From NCBI GenBank assembly GCA_005406025.1, contig BGZK01000855.1:62001-126000 (forward strand): DNA of 64,000 nt, given 5' to 3'. This DNA is from Eumeta japonica (Eukaryota; Arthropoda; Insecta; Lepidoptera; Psychidae). The position numbers and the translations under genes are program-made. Positions 36,708 to 47,785 of the stretch are shown piece by piece (positions within the stretch are counted from its first letter, which is position 1; each line of letters opens with the position of its first letter). A model generated the notes under the pieces. The model searched no databases. It saw nothing but the letters and a program-made list of their open reading frames with translations, and was not told where the DNA came from.

Positions 36708-36724
36708 TAGGCTCGTCGAAAAAA

Positions 36725-36814
36725 TATCGATACATCGACATATCGATATTATTTTTTCAATGTATCGATATTTTCCAGCGATATTTAATGTTTCGATATA
36801 TCGAGGTATCGATA
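36725..36814. promoter_or_regulatory. left subterminal TATCGATA cluster
   Basis: Exact octamers at 36725, 36741, 36763 and 36807, plus near-matches (TTTCGATATATCGA, AATCGATATT). These are probable transposase-binding subterminal repeats; the octamer is also the Drosophila DRE. Confidence 0.85.
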
Positions 36815-37180
36815 TAAAATTACAAGTATTGAAAAGGTATAAAAATCGATATTTTTTATAATTAACAAATCCTAAAAAGAATACTTTTTATACTAACATT
36901 TTTAACAAATTACATTTTTTGTCTTTGGTCGACTCGATTTACTGCGTTTTAATTTGGTACTTAAGTTGGCTTTTAAGTTGGCAACTCTGTCTGTCAATGT
37001 CATTTCAGTGTCAGTGTCTGTGCTTCAACTATCCGTCCGACTGTCTGTTATCCGTATTATAACCTCAACGCGAGCGTATTTCTGCATGCATTTGAGTTGA
37101 TTATAGTTCTCAAACAATCTAACTAATTAAATCAATAATTAATTCACGTATGTGAACAAAATAATTCGAGCATTCCAGTC

Positions 37181-39561
37181 ATGTCTAGTGTTGTATGGAA
37201 CTTTTTCAAAAAAATAGACAGACAAAACGTTTCATGTAATGTGTGTGGGAAAATATATAAAACCAGTGGCAATACGACGAATTTATCTACACATCTTAAA
37301 ATAAGCATCACCATGCGTTTTGCAACAAAATAAAACTCAAGGTCAAGTGAAGTGAATATTACACCAAGAACAAGAACTAGTTCACCTGTTTCGTCTACTA
37401 ATTCAACTATTACCAATACTAATAAACCTGCTGAGATAGAAAATAACTTCATGGAATTGTCTGAAATTGTGATTTACGATGATACTGGTGTAAGTATTTT
37501 ATTTGTGCAAGATCAAACGTAGCTTTAGAATCTAAATATCAATTGTTCATAACCAATAACCAGTCAACTAATGATGTGTAATTACTAAAAGTATCGATAT
37601 CGATAAATTTAAATTTTGGTGTTTTCCTTAACCTTAATACTATTTATGACGACACGTGTAATGAAATATATACAAAATATTCAATAATTTTTTCAGACTG
37701 AATCCTCCAAAGATGGTCAGAGTAAAGACTTGTGAAACAGACTACACTCATAGATATGTTTGAAAGAAGTTCAAGCTATGAAGGTATTTTTTGATATTAG
37801 ATTACTGTATTGTTTACATTTTAGTTCTATGAGGATGTTCTAATTTTATTATTTTCTCAATTTAGCAGGGGTCATAAAACTAGCCAAATAAATCAAGCTT
37901 TGATCTACATGATTTGCAAAGACAACATGCCTCTATCTTGTGTAGAAAATCAGGATTGAAAAGATTTATGAGCGTCATTTGTCCACGCTATAAAATTCCA
38001 TCACGAACTACTGTAAGCGAACTATAATATTAAATTATTATCTTATCCTTTTTATTTTTAAATGTTATTTTATTATTCATTTCTCATTCCAGATAACTGG
38101 CCTCATGGAACAACGATACGCCACTACCAAAGCCATTTTAAAACAAAAATTAAGTGAGATAAATAATATTGCTTTAACAAGTGATATATTAACTCTTACT
38201 AACTCGACACGAAGTTTCATCGTAGTGACAGCATATTTTCTTAACACAGCTAATAACTGCACTCCTGAGCATGAGATGGTGACATTGACAGCACGAAGAA
38301 TGTATCAGGTAAGTAAAGTATAAAATAAATGCATCAAATTATAAAAATAAAATAAATAGTTAATTATAATAAATTTAATAAAGTGGACTAATATTGGTCT
38401 TCTTTCCTGCAGGCACACAGCTGATTATATAAAAGAATGCTTTGAAAATGGGACATCTTAGAAAATTTGCTTGGAAGATGGAAAAATTCCTTGCATGGCG
38501 CATTTGCTGAATTTAATAGTGGATGGCGCAACAAGAGATAATGCACCAGTTCTTGAAATTGCCAATCGTGTCAAAGCCATTGTTACATATTTTAAACAAT
38601 CTGTGAACGCAATGGACGATTTGCGAGCAGAACAAGAGGGACAAAGAAAGAGGAGAGTGTTAACACTTATACAATCAGTAAGCACAAGGTGGAATTCTTG
38701 TCTTGATATGTTGGAAGATTCAATACATTATCAGCTATTGTGGCTAAGATTTTAGCAACTAGGCGGAATGCACCTGATATGATAACTTCTTCAGAGTTAA
38801 GTGTCATACGAGATCTGATAATATTGCTTACCCCATTTAAGCAAGCTACTGAAGAAATTAGCGGCGATCAGTACGTGACTTCTAGTTTGGCGATTCCCAT
38901 TGCAAACTTACTTCAGAAAGGACTTGAAGAAGTAAAACCTTTCACCGAATTTGGTGTTGCTGTTCAGAAGAGTTTGCTAAACTTAGTTATTGCCAAACTA
39001 AAACCACTAGAGCGACATTTACATCTTGCTATAGCAACAATTTTAGACCCTCGCTTTAAGCGTATTCATTTTAATTCAGCACTAGCTGTTTCCAATGCAA
39101 TAACCGCATTGTCAAAAGAAATACGTTTAGAACATAGACGTAGAGGACAACTTTCGCCTGAACTCAGACCCACAACCACTACCATAATTCCAAATTCAGA
39201 AAATTCTTCGCCGTCGCTGTGGTCCGGACATGAAAAAATTATGATAGATTTTGCTGCAGCAACCTCCAGTTTACTTTCAACCAGTGATGGTATGCCTAGC
39301 GAACTAAAGCAATATCTAGATCAGCCTATAATACCCAGAAAAGAGAATCCTACAAAATTCTGGTTTGCTTGTCGTCATTTTACTCCAGTCCTTTCCGACA
39401 TAACTCTAAAGTATTTGATATCGCCTGCGTCCTCGGTTTCCTCAGAGAGTGGCATCTGCTGTAAATCTCGCAGTACCAATAACAGAAGTCGGCTTACAGC
39501 CGAGCATGTAAATCAAAGAGTTTTTCTTATGTCTGTATCAGATAAATATTGGTTTGATTAA
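37181..39561 (+). pseudogene. hAT transposase with N-terminal BED zinc finger, interrupted
   Basis: The start ATG at 37181 opens a BED finger (CNVCGKIY...LSTHLK). Likely exons: 37181-37489, 37697-37783, about 37866-38012, 38093-38308 and 38413-39561, each bounded by GT/AG. The junction RYKIPSRTT|ITGLMEQRY (38012/38093) joins cleanly. The catalytic-core CxxH motif appears as CMAHLLNLIV (about 38490), followed by STRWNSCLDML. The C-terminal hATC dimerisation region ends with RSRLTAEHVNQRVFL. Breaks: an A-run loss at 37298 inside the BED finger, an in-frame TAG at 38458-38460, a frame slip near 38713 (GAAGATTC), and two near 39440-39480. These may be decay or consensus error. Introns inside a hAT transposase are known for other elements. 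Confidence 0.88.
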
Positions 39562-39698
39562 TAAATAATTAATATTTTTTATTGTTGTCCTTGATTTAAA
39601 AAATTTAAAAATGATGTCTATTGATTAGTATTTATCTAGTAATGTAAGATGATTGAAGTAGATTAGGCCAAATATTTTTTTTTCCTATCACACCGATA

Positions 39699-39774
39699 TA
39701 TCGATATTTTTAAATAAAAATATCAATATCGATATTGATATATTCAAAAATTATCGATACAATATATATCGATA
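39699..39774. promoter_or_regulatory. right subterminal TATCGATA cluster
   Basis: Exact octamers at 39699, 39727, 39752 and 39767, mirroring the left end. Together with the left cluster they give eight exact copies in about 170 bases. Confidence 0.85.
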
Positions 39775-39798
39775 CTTTATTGCATTTCGACATCCCTA

Positions 39799-39806
39799 AG
39801 AGATAT
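39799..39806. repeat. hAT target-site duplication, right copy
   Basis: AGAGATAT immediately after the CATCCCTA terminus, identical to 36700-36707. Confidence 0.93.
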
Positions 39807-40417
39807 GTCCTGGGCCGGAATCAAAAAGAGTGTACTCAACATGATTAACATCGTACTATTATAACACTTAAGGAAAAAAGAGAACACAAAGAAAAACAAA
39901 CATTAGCAAGTAAATAATGAAATTTATAACACAAAAACTAGGTAAATTTAAGCTTATATTTATTGTTCAGTTTAAATGCTAGGTATTATATATAATTAAA
40001 TATAAATTCTTTTCATTTCTTTACTTTAGGACAAAAAATGTCAGTCAACTGTTTTTTAAATTAGGAGCATTTGTAATTGAATACATGGATGTCGGCTTTC
40101 ATTTTCGTAATGTATTAGGTTTCACACATTTCAACGGGTTGTAGAAAACTTTTTATTAAGCTATTGCATAGCTTCTATCGCGGGCCTTGAGCGTGGAGAC
40201 CGAATCCAGAAATTCCGTAACGAAAATAACCTAACACCCCCACTCCGACCGGCACAGCGGTGATACTTTTGACATTTAATATATCGATATAATACTACGA
40301 TTAGACGTGGGCGTTATTTCACGTCACTAGATACAATAACTAGTGACGCGATATGTAACCGAATCACTAGTTTCGAGTCAACATAAAAGTAGTGATTTTT
40401 GTAAATGCGTTATTCTT

Positions 40418-40571
40418 AAACGCGTGATACCATATCACGCATCACACCGAACTAGTAGTGGGTGATATAAATCGATATTTAAAAAAATATGGATAAACGC
40501 GTGATACCATATCACGCATCACACCGAACTAGTAGTGGGCGATATAAATCGATATTTAAAAAAATATGGAT
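40418..40571. repeat. 77-bp tandem duplication
   Basis: Two adjacent copies (40418-40494 and 40495-40571) differ at one position (GGTGATATAA versus GGCGATATAA). Each holds CGCGTGATACCATATCACGC and ATCGATATT. Upstream, 40330-40375 repeats ACTAGTGA and TCACTAGT. This may be part of a non-autonomous DNA element related to the hAT next door; no ends were found. Confidence 0.9.
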
Positions 40572-40958
40572 ATATATACGCGATATATCGCTTCAATCCT
40601 GTAAATATTAATAATCATTGTATATACAATCAAATTAATTTTTAAATGCGCCTGCATTAATAATTTTATTAAAATCATAGTTTCATAGCAAACACTAATC
40701 AATCATAAATATATTTAATGCAGTCAGAGCTAAGCCTGAACAAAGTATGAAGGAAAGTTAATTTATTGATTTAACTGTATAGCTACAAATACAACAAAAC
40801 TGTTTTAATTTATTTTCGTTTCGTGTGTAACTGCTGTAACTAGTTGAATGAAAATAACTATGTAGTTATAAAAATCATTGGTTTTGTTTCTTGAAAATGA
40901 CGTGACGATCCACACCTACCCCTAGTATGAGGGGTAATATATATCATTAGAGAATTAT

Positions 40959-41146
40959 GTGGGCCATTCCCGGCGGCACTGCAATGCCGGGCCGACCCGT
41001 GACGGGGGTGGAGCGAGCTCCGAACACCCCGTCAGGTTACAAAAATCAGTTTAATATACTGGTCCCGCGATGCGGGAACTTTCAGATATTAAGCTGAAAA
41101 GAACAGATACTACACTTTGATCTTAGCCAAAAGGCCGAGAAGCGAT
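40959..41146 (-). ncRNA. U2: U2 spliceosomal snRNA
   Basis: Reading the minus strand from 41146 gives ATCGCTTCTCGGCCTTTTGG, the universal U2 5' end. GTGTAGTATCTGTTC follows and contains the branch-point pairing sequence GUAGUA. The Sm site lies in AAACTGATTTTTG, and the 3' stem-loops end GGGAATGGCCCAC; the length is about 188 nt as in other insects. It pairs with intron branch sites in the spliceosome. I cannot identify the upstream PSE, which should lie near 41195-41215. The bases after stem IIa (CTGAAAGTTCCCGC) differ slightly from my recollection of insect U2, so a variant or retro-copy is possible. Confidence 0.92.
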
Positions 41147-43144
41147 GGCGTAAACTGGCGATTGAATCCACCTAAGTCTGGCGGTGGACACACCTATGGT
41201 GCGATGTACGATTTTGTTTGATAGCGCCATCTATTGCATGTTTTGTGCAACTTTACAACGGTTTGTAAAATTTGTGAATGTAACAATGAAAATTTGTATG
41301 TACCTACTGTATGAAATTATAATTAATGGAATGTTATTAAGCATAATATTTTATTATTATTATTATGTATACTAATAAAACATACAATATTGAGAACAAA
41401 ATCGTATTTATTTGTCAGAAGCGTAGTCGTTTGTAAGGGTGACTTTGTAAGGAGTTACGGTCATAAAGAATTGTGGTTGTTATGCAATAGCTTTACCGCG
41501 GCAGTCCCCGAGTGCCACACGTGTTTTTTTAATGTAGTTTCGTGTGGCAAATGGGCTGAAGCGTGTATAGAACGGGGAAGAGAGAGAGACCGGAGCTGTG
41601 TTTGAAAATTAATCAAGTTTTAATTAAAAAAAAAGAGGAAATTTATTATGTACGTCCATATGAAAAACATAGATAGCGTCATCTATTGAAACATCTTTAA
41701 CTTTTAGTGCTTGTAAACATCATATACCAAGAGCCATGGGACAATATGGATACATGAAATAAAAGGTGTGTATCACCAATAATAAAATATCTAAAATGGC
41801 TAATAAAACATGTATAACCATATTACGTAATAAATTAAGAAATTTTTAATAAGTTGTTGTTCTAATTTCTTTTCTTACTTGTTGCTTAATATTTTTTAAA
41901 GTAAATATTTAACTAATACATTCTTGTACTGCTTTTGATGCAATTGTTGAAATCTGATGCTAATGATGCTGACGATATTTTGTGTACTTTTTAAAGTTTG
42001 ATTCTAATAGTTACTAAAAATTTGATTTTGAAATCATTACAATTCTATTAATTTAAAATATTGCTTTACTTTATTATTTCTTATATACAACAATAACTAA
42101 ATATAACTATAAATTGAAATAATATAAGTGTAAATAAATTGTTATAATTATTAAGAATGAATAATGAAACATATAATTTCAATTAAGAATATAGTTATAA
42201 TATATAAATTATAACGTATATTGAAGATAAGCGCAATTTCATAAGATTTAAAAAAGTAATAAGTTGTATTATTATTACCAACAACAAAACACACGATAAT
42301 AAAAAAAATGTGGCTGACATACCATATTACATATTGTATTACAATAATGTCACATCAATAATTAAAGTAATTTAAAACATTTTTCATGTTTCAGTATGTT
42401 TAGGTTAACTAGTAATTAATGATACTATTGAGAGATAGTTTATGTTTTTGTGGTTCATCAAATATAGATTCTTAATTATTTAAACAATAAATAATGTCAC
42501 TATTTCTTATATTTTTAAAAATAAGTTGTTTCTTCTTTATTGTTTCGTCTTTATTAAGGAATCACAAAAAATTATTTTGTTCTTTCTCTAAGTATTCATA
42601 AACAAAATTGTCACTAATGTATGTATGTAATATTTGAAGAGCCAACAAACTTTAAATTACTTAAGTTTTTAAAAGCATTCATAATAACGTAAAAAATCCC
42701 GAAGTAAAACTTTTAATCTAACCTTGACAGGTTATATAGTTTGTTTGTTTCCTCCGATTTTTTGGTTTCTTTAGTTTTTCATTCAGATATAATTGTTATT
42801 ATGCATGTTAACCATAATTTTATCAGTCCCATAATTAAAAAATATAGAATTACGTTTAAATAAATAAAACAAAACAACCAAATTCAAAAAAGTTTTATAT
42901 TTCCAAAAGATAACCTTTTTAAAATAATGAAAAAATTATGTAAAGCTATAAGGCATATCTATTTTATATTCGGTTATGAAAACTATCATATTTATTGTTA
43001 AATGCCATACTGTAACGACTAAGCTCGATAATTTGTAAAGAAGCTGTAATTAAAACAAAATAATTTTTATATACATTATTCGAAAATATTCATATTTTGC
43101 TTCATGGATTTAGGTATACTTTATGTAGTGCGCTTATGGCCTCA
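41147..43144. other. intergenic stretch between U2 and hsp20
   Basis: Very AT-rich. A GC-richer patch at 41470-41600 contains a 9-bp inverted repeat, TGCCACACG/CGTGTGGCA. No coding region seen. The U2 promoter should lie in the first ~70 bases. Confidence 0.45.
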
Positions 43145-43168
43145 GGAACTTTCTAGACTTTTCAAGAC
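43145..43168 (+). promoter_or_regulatory. distal heat shock element of hsp20
   Basis: The sequence around gGAActTTCtaGAc gives three alternating nGAAn units, with a further imperfect unit (TTTTCAAGAC) after it, about 350 bases before the hsp20 start codon. Confidence 0.7.
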
Positions 43169-43332
43169 TCACATATCCAAGTAGTTTACGTATACCGCGT
43201 TAGATGTCGCTTATAACAGAAGACAATTATAACTTGACAAAATATAATGTACGGCATCGATACAAAAGACACCTACAAGTATTTCAATTTGTAATTTGGT
43301 TGGTTTACAGTAACATCCAGAAAGCCAACTTT

Positions 43333-43345
43333 TTCTTGAATATTC
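43333..43345 (+). promoter_or_regulatory. proximal heat shock element of hsp20
   Basis: TTCttGAAtaTTC is a perfect three-unit HSE 43 bases upstream of the TATA box. Confidence 0.88.
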
Positions 43346-43387
43346 TACTTATTTCGCAGTTCCGCTAATAGGTGGCGCGAGGCTGAG

Positions 43388-43396
43388 TATATAAAA
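43388..43396 (+). promoter_or_regulatory. hsp20 TATA box
   Basis: TATATAAAA, placing transcription start near 43420 and giving a ~75-nt leader before the ATG at 43497. Confidence 0.88.
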
Positions 43397-43496
43397 GCCG
43401 GCTGCTTTCGAGCAAATCGAGTGTAGTATTGGAAAATATACTTTTCAGAATTGCTTATCGAGTGTGAAATTCAAAAGTGCGTATTAGTCCGCGAAT

Positions 43497-44090
43497 ATGT
43501 CTCTACTACCGTATTTGTACGACGTGGGAAGACCGTTTAGAATGATGGAGAGGCATATGTTCAACCCGAACGAATTCTTTTCGCCCTTCTCGATGATGCC
43601 GCGCGACGTTTTCGGCATGGATCAGATTTATCGACCTTGGCCGGAGATGTTCAGACCTATGGAGCGGTTGGTGCAAGACATGAGTAGGCTGGTGTTGAAC
43701 GAGCTGGCGTCGACGCCGTCCGGCATCAGGTCCGACGGTGAGAAGTTCCAGATAAACGTGGACGTGCAGCACTTCGCTCCCGAGGAGATAAACGTGAAGG
43801 TGGCCGACGGACATGTGCTGATTCAGGGCAAACACGAGGAGAAGCGGGACCAACACGGCTACGTATCCAGGCAGTTCGTGAGGAGGTACGCCCTGCCGCC
43901 GAATGTTCTGCCTGACACGGTACGGTCTAGTCTCTCGTCTGACGGCGTGCTGACGGTATCCGCTCCGAAGGCTTTGGCCATGCCTTCCATCGGCGAGAGA
44001 ATTGTGCCGATAATCCACACTGGACCGGTGCAAAAGCAGATCAACAGCGGGCCCGACGTCGACGCCGCGGCGGTCGAGGAACAGAAGTGA
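43497..44090 (+). CDS. small heat shock protein, alpha-crystallin/Hsp20 family
   Basis: A complete, intronless 197-residue chaperone that holds unfolding proteins under stress. The alpha-crystallin domain spans about residues 82-165. It starts at the beta-2/3 region (GEKFQINVDVQHFAPEEI) and runs through INVKVADGHVLIQGKHEEK and RQFVRRYALP to the signature DGVLTVSAPK. The N-terminal arm (LLPYLYDVGRPFRMMERHMF) is typical of insect Hsp20s. An I-x-I/V-like motif (IVPI) follows the domain. The ATG follows an A-rich leader 100 bases after a TATA box and two heat shock elements, so heat induction is expected. It is GC-richer than its flanks and free of indels. A poly(A) signal lies at 44234. Confidence 0.96.
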   Translation: MSLLPYLYDVGRPFRMMERHMFNPNEFFSPFSMMPRDVFGMDQIYRPWPEMFRPMERLVQDMSRLVLNELASTPSGIRSDGEKFQINVDVQHFAPEEINVKVADGHVLIQGKHEEKRDQHGYVSRQFVRRYALPPNVLPDTVRSSLSSDGVLTVSAPKALAMPSIGERIVPIIHTGPVQKQINSGPDVDAAAVEEQK

Positions 44091-44233
44091 TATGTTTAGC
44101 GAGTGTTGAAGTGTGCCAATACCTAATGACTCTAGATTATTTTATAAAAGACTGATATTTTAAAGTCGTACCTACCTGTTGTATATGTAATTTTGTTTTC
44201 TCACTAAGCCGAGTCTCTGTGTTTATTATTTTC

Positions 44234-44239
44234 AATAAA
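44234..44239 (+). terminator. poly(A) signal of hsp20
   Basis: AATAAA 144 bases after the stop codon; a second AATAAA follows at about 44279. Confidence 0.75.
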
Positions 44240-44769
44240 CTATTTATAATCCAACTTTACTTGTTTTATTCAATGTCGAATAAATGTTCTACCATAAAAT
44301 AGCTGTAAGATTTTTATTAAGGTCTGAATTATTATAGACTAATGAAAATTAAAATTCAGACGTACTTTATATTACGTAGGTAGGTAGACAAATTATTACA
44401 CGTAGGTACATACCGATAATTGATTTTGTAAATGATATCAGAAACTAAAATTGTATATTACATTGGTATCTAGGTATATCCTTCACCATTTTTTTTTACT
44501 AGTTTGGTATCTGCAGATATTCTATTTACCTGCCTGTAATTTATTAAATTATGGAAATTTTTTGAACATTTTTAAATTTTATAAGAATATGTAGGTGGAC
44601 ATCTAATTTTTCAAAAGCCGTTAATATTTTGAATAAATTATTTTATTGGTACATTTTTAAAATTTGATATGAAATATTTGTTGGTGATGAAACATATTTT
44701 TTTTTACAATTAAATTTAAAAATAGTATTTCAAATACTCCTTTTAATCAAGTCTTTTAATTCACGCGGT
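44240..44769. other. intergenic stretch between hsp20 and 5S
   Basis: AT-rich and featureless apart from scattered GTAGGTA words. Nothing recognised. Confidence 0.5.
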
Positions 44770-44888
44770 GCCAACGTCCATACCACGCTGAATACACCGG
44801 TTCTCGTCCGATCACCGAAGTTAAGCAGCGTCGGGCGCGGTCAGTACTTGGATGGGTGACCGCCTGGGAACACCGCGTGACGTTGGCT
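44770..44888 (+). rRNA. 5S rRNA: 5S ribosomal RNA
   Basis: A 119-nt copy from GCCAACGTCCATACCACG to GCGTGACGTTGGC. The ends pair as helix I (GCCAACGTC/GACGTTGGC). The internal RNA polymerase III promoter is intact: box A AAGTTAAGCAGCGT, an intermediate element, and box C GGATGGGTGACCGCCTGGG. A T5 run follows 12 bases after the 3' end. I see no second copy, so it is a single 5S gene outside a tandem array, which is common for dispersed insect 5S copies. Confidence 0.96.
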
Positions 44889-44900
44889 GCTTTGGGCTGC

Positions 44901-44905
44901 TTTTT
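44901..44905 (+). terminator. Pol III T5 terminator of 5S
   Basis: TTTTT twelve bases downstream of the mature 3' end; the earlier TTT at 44891 is too short to stop Pol III efficiently. Confidence 0.7.
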
Positions 44906-45639
44906 GACTTAGAATTTTTTTAATAGTAATTTATATAACGTGGTTATTTTCTTATCTTAAAACAATATTAATTACAATTTTATTGCCCATCCGTATTTTT
45001 TTTCGATTTTTCATATAATTAGTCTCAAGCGTTGTTAACTTATTTCATTGTACCTGTTAACAATTCATAATTATAATGTGTTGTAGCAAAAGAAACCGTT
45101 TGAACCATGTGTACACGACACCTCTCGTTATTATACAATTATTATCTAGTATGTGTTTAAAAATTTTGAAATTCAAATATAGTATTAGGGACATCTAGTG
45201 GATCAATAATAAGACTTTAGAACGCTGTGATGAAATATATTACGTTTTTAAAAGTTTCACTTTAAGTCATTAGAGAACGCTGTTTTGTAAATTGTTTTAT
45301 AGTGCTATCTAGTGTCCGCAATTTTTCGGGATTTATCTGTTTGTATGTTCATGAAATGATAAAAACATTGTGTAATAATTTATAATAAATGATTATAGAG
45401 TTGTTTGTCATTTATATCATTAATGAATAATTCTATTTTTCAACGTAACTTTAACTAAACAACAACAGTTTCTCCATGTTTTGTTTTTTATAATGAAAAT
45501 AATTATGTATTGTTGGTGTTTTCTCTATAGCCAGGACAGGTTAATTATTTGTACTTTAATATATAATTATTTTAATTTTGTAGAAAAATAGCAATATTTG
45601 CCAACATCTCTGGCAATTATATGGTCAATTTGTTTCCTT
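44906..45639. other. non-coding AT-rich stretch
   Basis: Nothing recognised. The right part may be the 3' flank of the minus-strand LINE. Confidence 0.5.
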
Positions 45640-47785
45640 CTTGCGACGAGGAGGCGGTAAAAAATGCATATTGCACACCGGCGCGCCCGTGTGCGGAGGT
45701 AGTGTGGGTTTGAAACTTATTAAAAAACTCATCCTGAAGGAATGACGGGTCGGCAGTGACCTAAGATTCTGTGATAGCTACTTCGAACGCGGTCGGACAG
45801 CACACGGGGGTGCCGACGGCGCATGATTTGCCCTATGGATGGTTCCTTAATGGAATTGTCTCGGTATAGGAAGTCACTGGATACCGACACGGGTCGGGTC
45901 CGTTTGATCTACCCGGCACAACAGTGGCCCGGAGGAGAGGGAGGGTGTGGCCTACTCAGACCTACTGATCAAGGAGTACCTACGCTTAGTCAGTCATTAG
46001 TGTCGTTGACTTTAATGAGACTTTCTACTGCCGCTGTAAGAGCGTAAGGTTGATCGGTAAGCTCATTTCGTGGCCTACGGATAAAATGATAGAGTTGGGG
46101 TGTCTCGTAAGAGGCTGCCGAGCGAAGGAGCGCATTAGGATGCGATTCCGCGATATCGAAGAACCGTTTAGAAACGTCCTTCATATATTTATCTATATTC
46201 TAGATCCCTGTGAAGAACTGAATTCCGGACGCACCAGTGGGCGTCCGTGACGAGTCTACAGAATTTATTCTGTATAACTTGCAAAGAATTGAGTGCTTTA
46301 GGGACGGCGTGAGCGAAGACGGGAGACGCGTATGTTATCGCGCACCGTATGCACATTTGGTAAATAGTGCGCTTTTTGTGCAGTGATAATTTGCTTTTTC
46401 TATGGAGCATGGCACCAGAGCGCCCGCGGTAGAATAATACAGTTTTCCTAACGCGCTCAATATGATCTTTAAAGTGAAGATTTCTATCGAGCGTGACTTT
46501 TAGGTATTTATATTTAAATTGCTGCGGAATTTCGGAATTGTTTGTGCGCGCGGAGTACAGAAGGGGAGAGAGGGTAGAGTCCTGAAGAACTCCTGTTCTG
46601 GTTAGTCGTCTAGTCAAGTGTGTGTTTTCGTGCCTAAAAACCAAATACCTATTACTAATGTAACTATGAATTATGTGAATGAGACGATCTGGTACTTCGA
46701 GAGCGTGAAGTTTATAAATAAGACTCGCGTGCTATACCCTATCGAAGGCCTTGGTAACATCAAAAAAGATAGCTACGGTTTTTTGCTTAGTTTTGAAGCC
46801 CTCTGCGATGTATTCGACTAGACGGAGGGCTTCTTGTGGGTAAGAATGGGCTGGGCGGAAACCTAACTGTTGGTTTATGATGTGACCTTTTCCGAAGAGG
46901 TGATCGCTTAAGTGAGATTTGAGAATTTTCTCGTAAAGTTTTCCTAGACCGCTCAGGAGGCTGATTGGTCTGTAACCAGCAAGGAGGTCGCGGGGTTTGT
47001 GGATTCCTATTATCTCCGCCTCTTTCCAGATGGGAGAGAGATAGCAGTTTTTAAGGCACGCGTTAAATATAGCGACCAGTAAGCTCAATAGTGGCAAAGA
47101 AAAGTATTTTATTGCTTTGTTATTGACACTGTCAAGACCAAGTGCCTTTCTGGTTTTAAGGTTTTTGACCAGGATTTATACACTGCTGAAAGAGATGAGA
47201 GGCAGATCGTCTTTGGGTTCGAGGGAGGCTTTGTGCCTGACCTCTTCCTCGATATGGTGTATGCGTGAAATGTGATGCGGCGGGGCATGCGTGAGAGCAT
47301 TGGGTTTCTATATTATCCGCTATGCACTCCGCTATCTCCGCGTCGTCGATGGCAGTGGTATTATTCGGTTTTTTGAGAGGTGGTATCGGAACGTATCCTT
47401 CAGATTTGAGCGTTTTGGTTACTTTCCAAAACGCTTTGTGTGTGGGCGTGATTTCCTCCATGAGATCGCTCCAGTTTTCATTTCGGACTTCCTGAATGCG
47501 AATCCTTACTTGGTGTTGGAGGGCTTGGACTCTGGATCTATATAATACCCTAGGATATGCACTCGCGCGGCGTAAAGCTGCGTTTTTCGCTCTTACCAAT
47601 TCGAGAACATCGGCGGGAAGTTTCCGGTGTTTCGATGACGCCGGTACCTTCAGCACGTTTTTCGCGACCACTTTCTTGACGTGGTTGGTCAAAATACCTA
47701 TGACTGAGTCGATTTCGTCAGTTGTGTTGATGTCCTCGGGAATACTATTTAGGAAGGGAGTGTCGATTTTCTCAAACGCGGTAAG
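45640..47785 (-). mobile_element. decayed Jockey-clade non-LTR retrotransposon
   Basis: Reading leftward, the order is that of a Jockey-type ORF2. It runs from a linker (VVAKNVLKVPASSKHRKLP, about 47675) to a region with NENWSDLMEEITP, then the RT palm motifs WKEAEIIGIHKP, YRPISLLSGLGKLYEKI and NQQLGFRPAHS (about 46880). FFDVTKAFDRV and GVLQDSTLSPLLYSA follow. Directly after the last comes the thumb/C-terminal part (FKYKYLKVTLDRNLHFKDHI, then KRFFDIAESHPNALL at about 46165). The F/YADD active-site segment between those two blocks is missing, an internal deletion that makes it inactive. Several frameshifts are also present. Ends are approximate; no poly(A) or target duplication seen. Confidence 0.88.

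Larger units (their letters stand above)
36708..39798 (+). mobile_element. end-to-end hAT DNA transposon with BED-finger transposase
   Basis: The element is 3091 bp. Its left end TAGGCTCGTCGAAA pairs with the right end, which reads TAGGGATGTCGAAA on the other strand, as imperfect terminal inverted repeats. A perfect 8-bp target duplication AGAGATAT flanks it, the hallmark length for hAT. Inside lie a plus-strand transposase in about five exons and dense TATCGATA motifs within ~125 bp of each end. The transposase frame is damaged, but the termini and target duplication are still intact, so the insertion is not very old. It is probably a ZBED1/DREF-related lineage (inferred from the BED finger and motif content). 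Confidence 0.93.

Noticed and set aside
43506..44033. Long minus-strand ORF opposite hsp20
   Set aside because: A shadow of the GC-rich hsp20 frame; its product has no domain.
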